Of a stretch of DNA of 64,000 nucleotides, positions 16,005 through 23,586 are shown piece after piece. The stretch lies in assembly GCF_006716115.1 (NCBI RefSeq), contig NZ_VFOO01000001.1, positions 3,100,001-3,164,000 on the forward strand. The letters run 5' to 3'. Source of the stretch: Subtercola boreus (GTDB lineage: Bacteria > Actinomycetota > Actinomycetes > Actinomycetales > Microbacteriaceae). Below the pieces are notes generated by a model. It was not told the DNA's origin and did no database searches. It saw only the letters and a list, made by a program, of their open reading frames with translations. The position numbers were made by a program, and so were the translations under genes. Within the stretch, counting starts at the first letter, position 1, and each line of letters begins with the position of its first letter.

Positions 16005-17233
16005 CAGGTCGAGGTGGGAACCGGGGAGGTGGGGCGCGCGGTGGGGGGCGCTGTGGGGGGCGGGGCGGCGGTGGTGCCGGGGTGCAGGGTGCAGGCGAAG
16101 TGCACGTCGGGTGGATGCCCGCCGGCCAGCAGCTCGGTGACAGCGCGTCCGGCGGCCCGGCCCTTCTCCGTCGCGGGCTGCACCATCGTCGTCAGATCGT
16201 GGTCGCTGAGCCCCTCGATGCGGGCACCGTCGAACCCGACCACGGTGAGGTCGGCCGGCACCCTGAGCCCCAGGGACTCCGCCGCGCGGATCACCCCGAC
16301 CGCGAGCAGGTCGCTCTGCGCGATGATCGCGGTCGGCCGGCCCCGCCTAGATGAGCCCGCACCGGCACCGGCACCGGCACCCACGGCCCCGCCTGAGCCG
16401 CCTGCCCCGCCCGCCACATCCGCACCGCCCAGCAGCAGCAGCCCCGCCGCGAACCCGTCATCGCTCGACGAGTTCGCCGCCACGTACCCCCCGAGCCCCG
16501 CGTACACCTCCCGCGCGCCCGCCAGCCGGTCCATCGACACGGCCGTCGTGGCATCGGCGACGATCTCGTCGGTCAGCGGGCGCAACTGCCGCAGGGCATC
16601 CATCGGCAGAGCGACGACCGCAACCTCCCGGTGCCCGAGGTCGTACACATGCTGCGCGAGCCGCGTCGATGCCTCACGATTGTCGAGGGCGACGCTCAGC
16701 ACACCGTCGAAGTGCTGGGCCTCGATTGCCACCATGGGTACGTTCCGCTGCCGCATCACCTCGATCGACCGCGTCAGCCGTGGGCTGCAGCCGAGGAACA
16801 CCGCTGCGTCGAAGACCGCGCTCTGGATGCTCGACTCACCGATCCCGGTCGACGTGAGCAGCAGCAGCCCTCCGTTCTCGTTGCCGAGCTCCTGCGAGAT
16901 GCCATCGAGCACGGCGATCGTCATCGGGTCGCGGAACGAATGGATGACACGATCCTCGAGCACCACGCCGACGATCCCCGAGCGGCCCTGGCGGAGGGAC
17001 CGGGCCCGCGGATCGGGACCGAAGTACCGCAGCTCAGCGGCGGCCTGCAGCACGCGGTCCCGGGTCGCAGTCGCGATCGAGCCGATGCCGCTGAACGCGA
17101 TCGAGGCCGTCGAGACCGACACGCCCGCCCGCTTGGCGACGCCGGCGAGTGTGGAACGCGAAGGGTCTGGCGCCCCCGCCGACTCCCCGGAACGGGCACC
17201 GTCGACGGGGTGAGGTTGATTGTTTGCACTCAC
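16004..17233 (-). CDS. LacI-family transcriptional regulator
   Basis: This 409-residue regulator has an N-terminal extension of about 27 residues, then the LacI helix-turn-helix (LAGVAKRAGVSVSTASIAFSG; residues 28-48), the hinge region and a periplasmic-binding-protein-like sensor domain (GIVGVVLEDRV onward). The sensor domain carries a Gly/Ala-rich insertion (GGAGGSGGAVGAGAGAGAG), which lengthens it beyond the usual 330-350 residues. The start is a GTG. It is divergent from an MFS transporter gene, with a 16-bp perfect palindrome between them, so it likely controls that transporter. The effector is unknown. Confidence 0.88.
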   Translation of the reverse strand: MSANNQPHPVDGARSGESAGAPDPSRSTLAGVAKRAGVSVSTASIAFSGIGSIATATRDRVLQAAAELRYFGPDPRARSLRQGRSGIVGVVLEDRVIHSFRDPMTIAVLDGISQELGNENGGLLLLTSTGIGESSIQSAVFDAAVFLGCSPRLTRSIEVMRQRNVPMVAIEAQHFDGVLSVALDNREASTRLAQHVYDLGHREVAVVALPMDALRQLRPLTDEIVADATTAVSMDRLAGAREVYAGLGGYVAANSSSDDGFAAGLLLLGGADVAGGAGGSGGAVGAGAGAGAGSSRRGRPTAIIAQSDLLAVGVIRAAESLGLRVPADLTVVGFDGARIEGLSDHDLTTMVQPATEKGRAAGRAVTELLAGGHPPDVHFACTLHPGTTAAPPPTAPPTARPTSPVPTST

Positions 17234-17257
17234 ATCCCATAGCGTAGTCGTATCGCA

Positions 17258-17273
17258 ATCGAATCGATTCGAT
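17258..17273. promoter_or_regulatory. LacI-type operator palindrome
   Basis: ATCGAATCGATTCGAT is a perfect 16-bp palindrome with a central CG, typical of LacI-family operators. It lies between the divergent LacI and MFS genes. Confidence 0.7.
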
Positions 17274-17296
17274 CCCAGTCTTTTGCAAGGAATACC

Positions 17297-18568
17297 ATGT
17301 CACCGTCAGCCGAGTACGGCCCCACGAACCTCGCCGTTCCCGTCACCTCCGGCGCGACATCCGCGAGCCTGAAGCCGTGGCGCAACGCCGTCTTCGTGAT
17401 CTTCACGCTGAGCGGCCTGGCGATCTCCACGTGGGTCTCGCGCCTGCCTGCCGTGCGAGACGACCTGCGCCTCGACACCTCACAGGTGGGGCTGCTCATC
17501 CTCGGCCTCGCCGTCGGTGCGGTGCTCGGTCTCATCGCCTCGCAGCAGTTGCTGCACCTGCTCGGGCCGCGCGCCGGAATCGCGCTCTGCATGGTGCTCG
17601 TCGCGATCGGACTCGGCGGCATCGGCATCACCGCCACCTTCGTGCCCGAACTCGCCCTCGGCATGGTGTCGCTCGCCGTGCTCGGTTTCGGCAACGGCGC
17701 GATAGACGTGATGATGAACCTCGAGGGCGCGGCCGCCGAGCGGGCCATCGGGCGCACCCTCCTCCCCCTGATGCACGCCTTCTTCAGCCTCGGAACCGTT
17801 CTCGGCGCAGGGCTCGGAGCCGCGGCATCCGCCCTCGCCGTCCCCGTCATCTGGCACCTCGTCGTGATCGGGCTGCTCATCGCGCTCACCGGTATCGTCG
17901 TCGTGCGCTTCCTGCCCAAGCACGTCGAGACCGAGGCCGAAGTGTCGGGGGGCGCCCGTCCCAGACTCCCTTTCCGCGAGCGCCTCCGCGACAGTCTCGC
18001 CGTCTGGGCCGACACCCGGCTGCTGCTGATCGGCCTGATCATGCTCGGAATGGCCTTCGCCGAGGGCAGCGCCAACGACTGGATCGCCATCGCCACCGTC
18101 GACGGGCACCACCAGTCGAACACCACCGGCGCCATCGTCTTCGGCGTGTTCGTCGCGGCGATGACCGTCGGCCGGGTCGCCGGCGGCCCCGCGCTCGACC
18201 GCTTCGGACGCGTGCCGATCCTCCGCTGGTCGGCCCTGCTCGGCGCAGTCGGCCTGCTCGGGTTCATCCTCGCACCCAGTCTCTGGATGGCCGTGGTCGG
18301 CGCCGTGCTCTGGGGCCTCGGTGCCTCCCTCGGCTTCCCGGTAGGCATGTCGGCCGCCTCCGACGACCCCGAGAAGGCCACGGCGAGCGTCAGCGCTGTC
18401 GCGATGATCGGTTACATCGCCTTCCTCGCCGGCCCGCCGCTGATCGGATTCCTCGGACAGCACTTCGGCATCCTGAACGCCCTGTTCGTGATCCTGGCGC
18501 TGCTGATCGTCGCCGCCTTCGCCGCACCGGCTGCCCGCGAGCGCTCGGGCCGGTTCGCCCGCGCCTGA
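17297..18568 (+). CDS. MFS transporter
   Basis: This 423-residue protein has twelve hydrophobic segments in the MFS pattern, in two halves separated by a charged loop near residues 205-235 (KHVETEAEVSGGARPRLPFRERLRD). A motif-A-like DRFGRVP follows membrane segment 8. The sequence resembles FucP/drug-efflux-type MFS proteins of Actinobacteria. AAGGA precedes the ATG at 17297. Control by the divergent LacI regulator suggests a sugar or sugar-like substrate, but nothing in the sequence fixes it. Confidence 0.88.
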   Translation: MSPSAEYGPTNLAVPVTSGATSASLKPWRNAVFVIFTLSGLAISTWVSRLPAVRDDLRLDTSQVGLLILGLAVGAVLGLIASQQLLHLLGPRAGIALCMVLVAIGLGGIGITATFVPELALGMVSLAVLGFGNGAIDVMMNLEGAAAERAIGRTLLPLMHAFFSLGTVLGAGLGAAASALAVPVIWHLVVIGLLIALTGIVVVRFLPKHVETEAEVSGGARPRLPFRERLRDSLAVWADTRLLLIGLIMLGMAFAEGSANDWIAIATVDGHHQSNTTGAIVFGVFVAAMTVGRVAGGPALDRFGRVPILRWSALLGAVGLLGFILAPSLWMAVVGAVLWGLGASLGFPVGMSAASDDPEKATASVSAVAMIGYIAFLAGPPLIGFLGQHFGILNALFVILALLIVAAFAAPAARERSGRFARA

Positions 18569-18588
18569 CTCGCGCCTAAACTCGCTGT

Positions 18589-19284
18589 GTGCGACTTGTA
18601 ACTGCCCGATGCGCTGTCGACTATGCCGGAAGACTGAGCGCCCACCTCCCCCTCGCAACCCGGTTGCTCATGCTGAAGAACGACGGCAGCATCCTCGTGC
18701 ACAGCGACGGCGGCTCGTACAAACCACTCAACTGGATGAGCCCGCCCTGCACCCTGCAGATCATGGAACCCGACGACGAACAGCGGGATGCCGGCATCAC
18801 CGAGCTCTGGAAAGTCACCCACGCGAAAACGGCCGATCTTCTCGTGGTCTCCATCCACGAAGTCTTCACCGACACGTCGCACGATCTCGGGGTCGACCCC
18901 GGGCTCGTGAAGGACGGCGTCGAAGCGCACCTCCAGAAACTCCTCGCCGAGCAGATCGAGCTGCTGGGCGAAGGCCATGTGCTGGTGCGGCGCGAATACA
19001 TGACGGCGATCGGGCCGGTCGACATCCTCGCCCGCGACGCGAACGGCGCAGCGGTCGCCGTCGAACTGAAACGCCGCGGCGACATCGACGGCGTCGAGCA
19101 GCTCACCCGATACCTCGAGCTGATGAACCGCGACCCGCACCTCGCCCCCGTGACCGGCATCTTCGCCGCCCAGGAGATCAAGCCGCAAGCACGCACACTC
19201 GCGCACGACCGCGGAATCCGCACCCTGCTGCTCGACTACGACGCGATGCGCGGCCTCGACGACAGCGACTCGCGGCTGTTCTGA
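18589..19284 (+). CDS. nucS: Mismatch-specific endonuclease NucS (EndoMS)
   Basis: This 231-residue protein is NucS, which cleaves mismatched DNA in the non-canonical mismatch repair of Actinobacteria that lack MutS/MutL. The N-terminal beta-sandwich shows the family signature [11 protein letters not shown] (44-54). The C-terminal RecB-like nuclease has Asp145 (GPVDIL), Glu159 and Lys161 (VAVELKRRG). The tail SDSRLF resembles the short C-terminal motif that binds the DnaN clamp. GTG start at 18589. It is monocistronic or read from the MFS transcript 20 bases upstream; the context gives no further functional clue. Confidence 0.96.
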   Translation: MRLVTARCAVDYAGRLSAHLPLATRLLMLKNDGSILVHSDGGSYKPLNWMSPPCTLQIMEPDDEQRDAGITELWKVTHAKTADLLVVSIHEVFTDTSHDLGVDPGLVKDGVEAHLQKLLAEQIELLGEGHVLVRREYMTAIGPVDILARDANGAAVAVELKRRGDIDGVEQLTRYLELMNRDPHLAPVTGIFAAQEIKPQARTLAHDRGIRTLLLDYDAMRGLDDSDSRLF

Positions 19285-19292
19285 ATATATTC

Positions 19293-19317
19293 GTGCGCCG
19301 CCGCCTCTGCGGCGCAC
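19293..19317. terminator. Hairpin after nucS
   Basis: GTGCGCCGC and GCGGCGCAC form a 9-bp perfect stem around a 7-base loop, nine bases after the nucS stop. There is no U-tract, so termination is likely but not certain. Confidence 0.5.
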
Positions 19318-19380
19318 CGTGGGGATACTTCGGGCACCAACGCTCGGCCCCTTCCAACGGTGGGGGCGACGTACACGCCG

Positions 19381-19522
19381 CCGCCCCCACCCGAGCCCGC
19401 TGCGCGCGGCACCGTCCCGCTCGACCCCGGCACGCACCGCCCCGCCCCGCTGCGCGCGGCACCGCCCCCACCCGAGCCCGCTGCGCGCGGCACCGTCCCG
19501 CTCGACCCCGGCACGCACCGCC
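19381..19522. repeat. 61-base direct repeat, two copies at 81-base spacing
   Basis: The 61 bases at 19381-19441 recur at 19462-19522. A partial unit (CCGCTGCGCGCGGCACCG) lies between them. The repeat is very C-rich and lies in the noncoding gap 19285-19631 between nucS and a convergent transporter gene. I see no gene in this gap. Confidence 0.8.
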
Positions 19523-19536
19523 ACCTGACCCCTCGC

Positions 19537-19586
19537 GGAGTCGATTTGTGCCCTAAGACGGTGGGTTTGGGGCGGATTTCGACTCC
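19537..19586. repeat. Hairpin element sharing its loop with the one at 15945
   Basis: Outer arms GGAGTCGA/TCGACTCC and inner GCCC/GGGC enclose a loop. From the inner stem through the loop, 20 of 24 positions equal the element at 15945-16004 (blocks GCCCTA, ACGGTG and TTTGGGGC). The outer arms are unrelated in sequence yet still self-complementary. Confidence 0.7.
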
Positions 19587-19631
19587 CGGATGGTGCCAGC
19601 CCGGCTGAGGGCGACAGGGTTGGGGGCGGGG

Positions 19632-20780
19632 CTAGGGGGCGCCGGCACTCAGCCAGAGGGCGAGCACCGCGAGCGGCACCGTCACCAGCACCGCGACCAG
19701 GCCGGCGAGCATGAACCGACCCCAGCGGATCGAGATCCCCTGCGACACCACCTTCTGGTGCCAGAGGAGGGTCGCGAGCGACGCCCACGGGGTGACGAGC
19801 GGGCCGAGGTTCACCCCGATCAGCAGGGCGATCAGCCGCACCGGCGACCCGGCGGCGGGCTCCAGCACGAGGTAGGCCGGCAGGTTGTTGATGCCGTTCG
19901 CCGACACCACGCCGAGCCCTGCCAGCTGCAGCAGGTCGGTGAAGGAGGACCCCGATCCGGCGACCGCACCGACCACCGAACCCAGGCCGTGCACCTGCGC
20001 CGCCTCGACCAGCACGAACAGCCCCGCCGCAATGCCGACCGGCGCCCACGGGATCAGCCCCGGTCCGAGCGCAGACCGCCGCCGCAGGGCGAACGCCGCG
20101 ACCAGCACCACCGCGCCCCCGGTCGCGGGAATCCAGACCGGCAGCCCCGACACCAGCAGCGGCAGCAGCACGACCACCACGACGGCTGACACGATGAGCA
20201 GCACCCGGTCGTCGATGGATGCCCGTTCCGGAACCCGGTACGTTCCGCGGAGCTGCCGGCGGAACAGCAGCGTCAGCAGCACGACGGGCACGATGATCCC
20301 CACCAGCGCGGGCGCCCACACGATGGACGCGAAACCGAACGGCGACGCCAGATCGACCGTCGAACCCGTCGGCGCCAGCCCCGCGATCTTCGTTGCAGCC
20401 AGCAGGTTCGTGAGGTTCGAGATCGGCAGCAGCAGCGACGCCGTGTTGGCCAACCACACCGTCGCGAGCGCGAAGGGAATGGGCGGTAGCCCGGCGTCGA
20501 GCGCGAGCAGCACCACGACGGGTGTGACGAGCACCGCCGTCGTGTCGAGCGAGAGGAAGATCGTGCTCAGCGTCGCCAGCACGATGACGAAGAGCCAGAG
20601 CATCCAGACCCGACGGCCGCCGCGCCGCGCGAGCCACCCGGAGAGCACGGAGAACAGCCCGGCGCCCGCCGCCAGCTCGGTCACGATCGTGATCGCGACG
20701 ACGAAGCCGAGCACCGGCACGACCCGGTCGGCGAGGGCCGCGGTGTCCGGGCCGGGAAGTACGCCTGTGGTGATGACCAC
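19632..20780 (-). CDS. ArsB/SLC13-type ion transporter
   Basis: This protein of about 382 residues has roughly ten to eleven membrane spans and the two re-entrant motifs of the ArsB/CitM/SLC13 class: SLDTTAVLVTPV near 78-89 and a mirror ANGINNLPAYL in the second half. Candidates are arsenite or organic-anion export or Na+/H+ exchange; no arsenic genes are nearby. The first GTG at 20780 falls inside what looks like the first membrane span (GILSLALVVAALVVITTG). The frame stays open up to a CTG at 20870, so the real start is probably upstream at a rare codon, giving up to 30 more residues. No ATG, GTG or TTG exists in that stretch. Confidence 0.82.
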   Translation of the reverse strand: MVITTGVLPGPDTAALADRVVPVLGFVVAITIVTELAAGAGLFSVLSGWLARRGGRRVWMLWLFVIVLATLSTIFLSLDTTAVLVTPVVVLLALDAGLPPIPFALATVWLANTASLLLPISNLTNLLAATKIAGLAPTGSTVDLASPFGFASIVWAPALVGIIVPVVLLTLLFRRQLRGTYRVPERASIDDRVLLIVSAVVVVVLLPLLVSGLPVWIPATGGAVVLVAAFALRRRSALGPGLIPWAPVGIAAGLFVLVEAAQVHGLGSVVGAVAGSGSSFTDLLQLAGLGVVSANGINNLPAYLVLEPAAGSPVRLIALLIGVNLGPLVTPWASLATLLWHQKVVSQGISIRWGRFMLAGLVAVLVTVPLAVLALWLSAGAP

Positions 20781-20890
20781 GAGTGCGGCTACGACGAGTG
20801 CGAGGCTCAGGATGCCCGTGGCCGACGGTCTCGCGCGCCGGGGACGGGGGGATGCAGTGGTCTCGATCAGGCGATTTTACACGCGCGCCC

Positions 20891-20896
20891 TAGAAT
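20891..20896 (+). promoter_or_regulatory. Candidate -10 for the HAD gene
   Basis: TAGAAT lies eight bases before the ATG at 20905, fitting leaderless transcription. Confidence 0.45.
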
Positions 20897-20904
20897 GTCG
20901 TGCG

Positions 20905-21582
20905 ATGACTCAAACACCCGCGTCACCCCAGAAACCGTGGTCGTGCATCCTCTTCGACCTCGACGGAACAATCACCGATTCGGCTCCCGGCATCATCGGC
21001 AGGCTCTCCCGTACGCTCGTCGCGCTCGGCCGACCCGTCCCCCCGCCCGCCGAATTGGTGCACTTCGTCGGGCCGCCGATCCTCCAGGGCTTCGAACTCG
21101 TCGCCGGCATGAACGAGGCGGAGGCGATCGAGGCCCTGCACATCTACCGCGGCCTGGCCGCGAGCGAAGGGCCGCAGGACGACGCGGTCACCTTCCCGGG
21201 CATGGTCGGGCTGGTGAAGTTCCTGCACAAGGGCGGCATCCCGCTGGCCATCACCACCTCGAAGTCGGAGGTGCAGGCGCACCGCATCCTCGAACATCTC
21301 GGGCTCGAGCATGCGTTCGTGGTCATCACGGGCGCGAGCGAAGACGAGACCCGGAGCGCCAAAGCCGACGTGATCGATGAGGCGCTGCTGCGACTGCGCG
21401 CCGCGAACGTCGACCTGTCGAACCTCGTGCTGGTGGGTGACCGGATCCATGACATGGAGGGCGCCGCCGAGCACGGCATCCCGCCGATCATGGTCGAGTG
21501 GGGTTACGGATCCCCGGCCGAGGCGGCCGGCGCCATCGCGGTGGTGCACTCGGTCGACCAGCTCCGCGCGCTGCTGATCTAG
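20905..21582 (+). CDS. HAD-family phosphatase (phosphoglycolate-phosphatase-like)
   Basis: This 225-residue HAD hydrolase carries the nucleophile motif DLDGTITDS, an alpha-helical cap, Thr/Ser and Lys motifs (AITTSKSEVQ), and the acidic metal site VGDRIHDMEGA. It is the size of phosphoglycolate phosphatase/PpaX-type enzymes that dephosphorylate small metabolites; the substrate is not determined. The ATG at 20905 follows a TAGAAT element. It is divergent from the transporter gene with only a short shared promoter region. Confidence 0.9.
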   Translation: MTQTPASPQKPWSCILFDLDGTITDSAPGIIGRLSRTLVALGRPVPPPAELVHFVGPPILQGFELVAGMNEAEAIEALHIYRGLAASEGPQDDAVTFPGMVGLVKFLHKGGIPLAITTSKSEVQAHRILEHLGLEHAFVVITGASEDETRSAKADVIDEALLRLRAANVDLSNLVLVGDRIHDMEGAAEHGIPPIMVEWGYGSPAEAAGAIAVVHSVDQLRALLI

Positions 21583-21635
21583 CCCCCACCGCACGCCCCC
21601 ACATCAGCCCACCCCGCCCCGCTTCGCGCTCGGAG

Positions 21636-21683
21636 GGGACCCATATCGTCGTCCCGCCCTTCGGTTGGAGCGATATGCGTCCC
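21636..21683. repeat. Inverted repeat with repeated flanks
   Basis: GGGACCCATATCG (21636-21648) and CGATATGCGTCCC (21671-21683) pair over 13 bp with one mismatch. A direct repeat, TTCGCGCT followed by CGGAGG, flanks the left arm and recurs beyond the right arm. It lies in the 207-base gap between the HAD and peroxiredoxin genes and looks like a small mobile or REP-like element. Confidence 0.55.
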
Positions 21684-21789
21684 TTCGCGCTGCGGAGGAC
21701 AGGGGACAGGGACACGGGGACGCGGGCGGAGTGTGACGCCGCGTTACGGCGCACAGGATGCACGGCGGACGCCGACGTACTCTCAACCC

Positions 21790-22458
21790 ATGTCGAACGC
21801 ACCGAGCACCATCACAGCCCAGGTCACCGAGTTCAACGAGGGCTTCGAAGCCCAGATCGGGCCTGACCTCTCCGCCGTCTTCGCCGCCGAGCAGGCCGCC
21901 CTCATCGCGAGCGGAGTCCCCGCCGGCGCTGTCGCCGTGGGCGACACCGTACCCGACGCCGATCTCGTCACACCCGAGGGTGGCAGCACGTCGCTGTCGG
22001 CGGCGATCGGCGGGAGCCCTGCCGTGCTCGTGTTCTACCGCGGTGCCTGGTGCCCGTACTGCAACCTGACGCTGAAGACCTACCAGAAGGACCTGCTGCC
22101 GGCCCTCCGCGAGCAGGGCGTCGGCCTCATCGCGATCAGCCCGCAGACCCCGGACGGATCGCGCGCGGCGGTCGAGGGCGGCGAGCTCGAGTTCACGGTG
22201 CTCTCCGACGCCTCGAACGTGCTCGTGCGCCAGCTCGGCCTGCTCACCGAACCGAGTGCCGAAGCCCGCACCGCCCACACCGCCCTCGGCTTCGACGTGG
22301 CAGACAGCAACGCCGACGCGACCGGCGACATCCCGTTCCCGACGGTGCTCATCGTCGACGCCGACCGCACCGTGCGGTTCGCCGACGTGCACGTCGACTA
22401 CACCACGCGCACTGAGGTTCCGGCGATCCTCGACGCTCTGGCGGGCATCCGCGTCTGA
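21790..22458 (+). CDS. Peroxiredoxin-like (AhpC/TSA) protein
   Basis: This 222-residue thioredoxin-fold protein has an N-terminal helical arm of about 55 residues, then the AhpC/TSA core with the active motif GAWCPYCNLTL, in which two Cys are separated by two residues (Cys96 and Cys99 approximately). The following LKTYQKDLLPALREQGVGLIAISPQ and late TVLIVDADRTVRFADVHVDY fit the peroxiredoxin-like family that reduces peroxides. The ATG at 21790 lies shortly after TACTCT. Convergent with the LacI gene; only nine bases separate the stops. Confidence 0.88.
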   Translation: MSNAPSTITAQVTEFNEGFEAQIGPDLSAVFAAEQAALIASGVPAGAVAVGDTVPDADLVTPEGGSTSLSAAIGGSPAVLVFYRGAWCPYCNLTLKTYQKDLLPALREQGVGLIAISPQTPDGSRAAVEGGELEFTVLSDASNVLVRQLGLLTEPSAEARTAHTALGFDVADSNADATGDIPFPTVLIVDADRTVRFADVHVDYTTRTEVPAILDALAGIRV

Positions 22459-22467
22459 CGACCCGCC

Positions 22468-23460
22468 TCAGCGGGGCGCCGCCACCAGCGTGCGCCCCGC
22501 GACCGGCGTGCAACCGAGAAGCACCTGCGCCTCGTGCTTCCCCGGCTCGGACAGCATCGATACCGCGATCCGCCCCATCTCGCGCCGGGGCAACTCGAAT
22601 CCGGTGAGCCCGTCGGGTGCGTCGGGCGACCCCGACAGCGACACGAGCGAGAAGGCCGAAGGCACGGCCAACCCCTCGGAAGCGAGCGCAGCGGTCAGCT
22701 GCTCGACCTGCTCGTGCTGCTCGACGAACACCACGGTCGCCCCCGCCTCCCGGATGACGCGGATCCACTCGTGCGAGTCCCCGACGGGCGGCAGATGGAT
22801 GCCCGCCCGGCCCGCCTGCGCATCGAACCCCTTCGCGCGGTCGACATACGACTCGACGCCACTGCCGTAACCGAGATAGACGAACCTCTCGTGGCCGAGG
22901 CTGCGCGCCCGGTCGACGAGCTCGCCCACCGCGTGTTCGTAGTCGGCCGCCACGTACGGCAGCGGCCCGCCGGCGTCGTCGCGCCGCCCGATCGACACGA
23001 ACGGGAACCCGCTGCCCACCAGGAACTGCAGTTCCTCTGAGGGCATGTACTGCCCGAGCAGGATGCAGCAGTCGGCGAGCCGCAGCCGGGTCGCCCCCGC
23101 GCTCAGACCGAGGTTCCTGCCGCCGGCGCGACCGCTGGTGAGCAGCAGCAGGTCGTGGTCGAGCCGCTGCGCCTCCTCCTCGATTCCCGCGAGGAAGGGG
23201 TAGAAGAAGTCCTCCCGGTCGAGCGGGAAGAGTGCTTCGTAGGTGTAGACCCCGATCATCCGGTTGCCCATCTGCTTCAGACGGCGGGCGATCGGGTCGG
23301 CGACGTAGCCGGTCTCCCGGATGATCCGCAGCACCCGCGCGCGGGTCGCCTCCGGCACGCGGGCAAGGTTCTCGTCACGCTCGTTGAGCACGAAGGAGAC
23401 GATCGTCTGGCTCACACCGGCCAGCCGCGCGATGTCCTTCTGGGTGATGCGGGAATTCAT
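22468..23460 (-). CDS. LacI-family regulator of the glycan locus
   Basis: This 330-residue protein has a LacI helix-turn-helix at residues 5-25 (TQKDIARLAGVSQTIVSFVLN), the hinge GYVADPIARRLK and a sugar-binding-type sensor domain. It is divergent from the beta-helix/alpha-mannosidase genes and is the only regulator inside the 22-35 kb glycan locus, so it is the likely repressor. A short palindrome (TAATA/TATTA, 23496-23508 region) and TTACGTC at 23506-23512 lie in the divergent gap. Confidence 0.88.
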   Translation of the reverse strand: MNSRITQKDIARLAGVSQTIVSFVLNERDENLARVPEATRARVLRIIRETGYVADPIARRLKQMGNRMIGVYTYEALFPLDREDFFYPFLAGIEEEAQRLDHDLLLLTSGRAGGRNLGLSAGATRLRLADCCILLGQYMPSEELQFLVGSGFPFVSIGRRDDAGGPLPYVAADYEHAVGELVDRARSLGHERFVYLGYGSGVESYVDRAKGFDAQAGRAGIHLPPVGDSHEWIRVIREAGATVVFVEQHEQVEQLTAALASEGLAVPSAFSLVSLSGSPDAPDGLTGFELPRREMGRIAVSMLSEPGKHEAQVLLGCTPVAGRTLVAAPR

Positions 23461-23586
23461 CGGACCGACCTCGATGTCGTTGGCGAAGTTGCTGGATAAT
23501 AGGTATTACGTCTTGACGATCATACGCGGATGCCGCAGGGTTCGTAAGAGACAGAACCGACCATCCGTACCGAAGGACAGCACACC

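Noticed and set aside
19381-19522. Possible CRISPR array.
   Set aside because: Only two long direct copies with a partial unit, no regular short spacers and no cas genes.
18412-20637. A 741-codon minus-strand frame covering nucS.
   Set aside because: It spans nucS, a repeat-rich gap and a transporter in a different frame; composition is low-complexity Ala/Arg/Gly.
19885-20904. Extension of the HAD protein upstream by 340 codons.
   Set aside because: The HAD motif begins just after the ATG at 20905, and a -10 element sits directly before it; the extension is antisense to the transporter.
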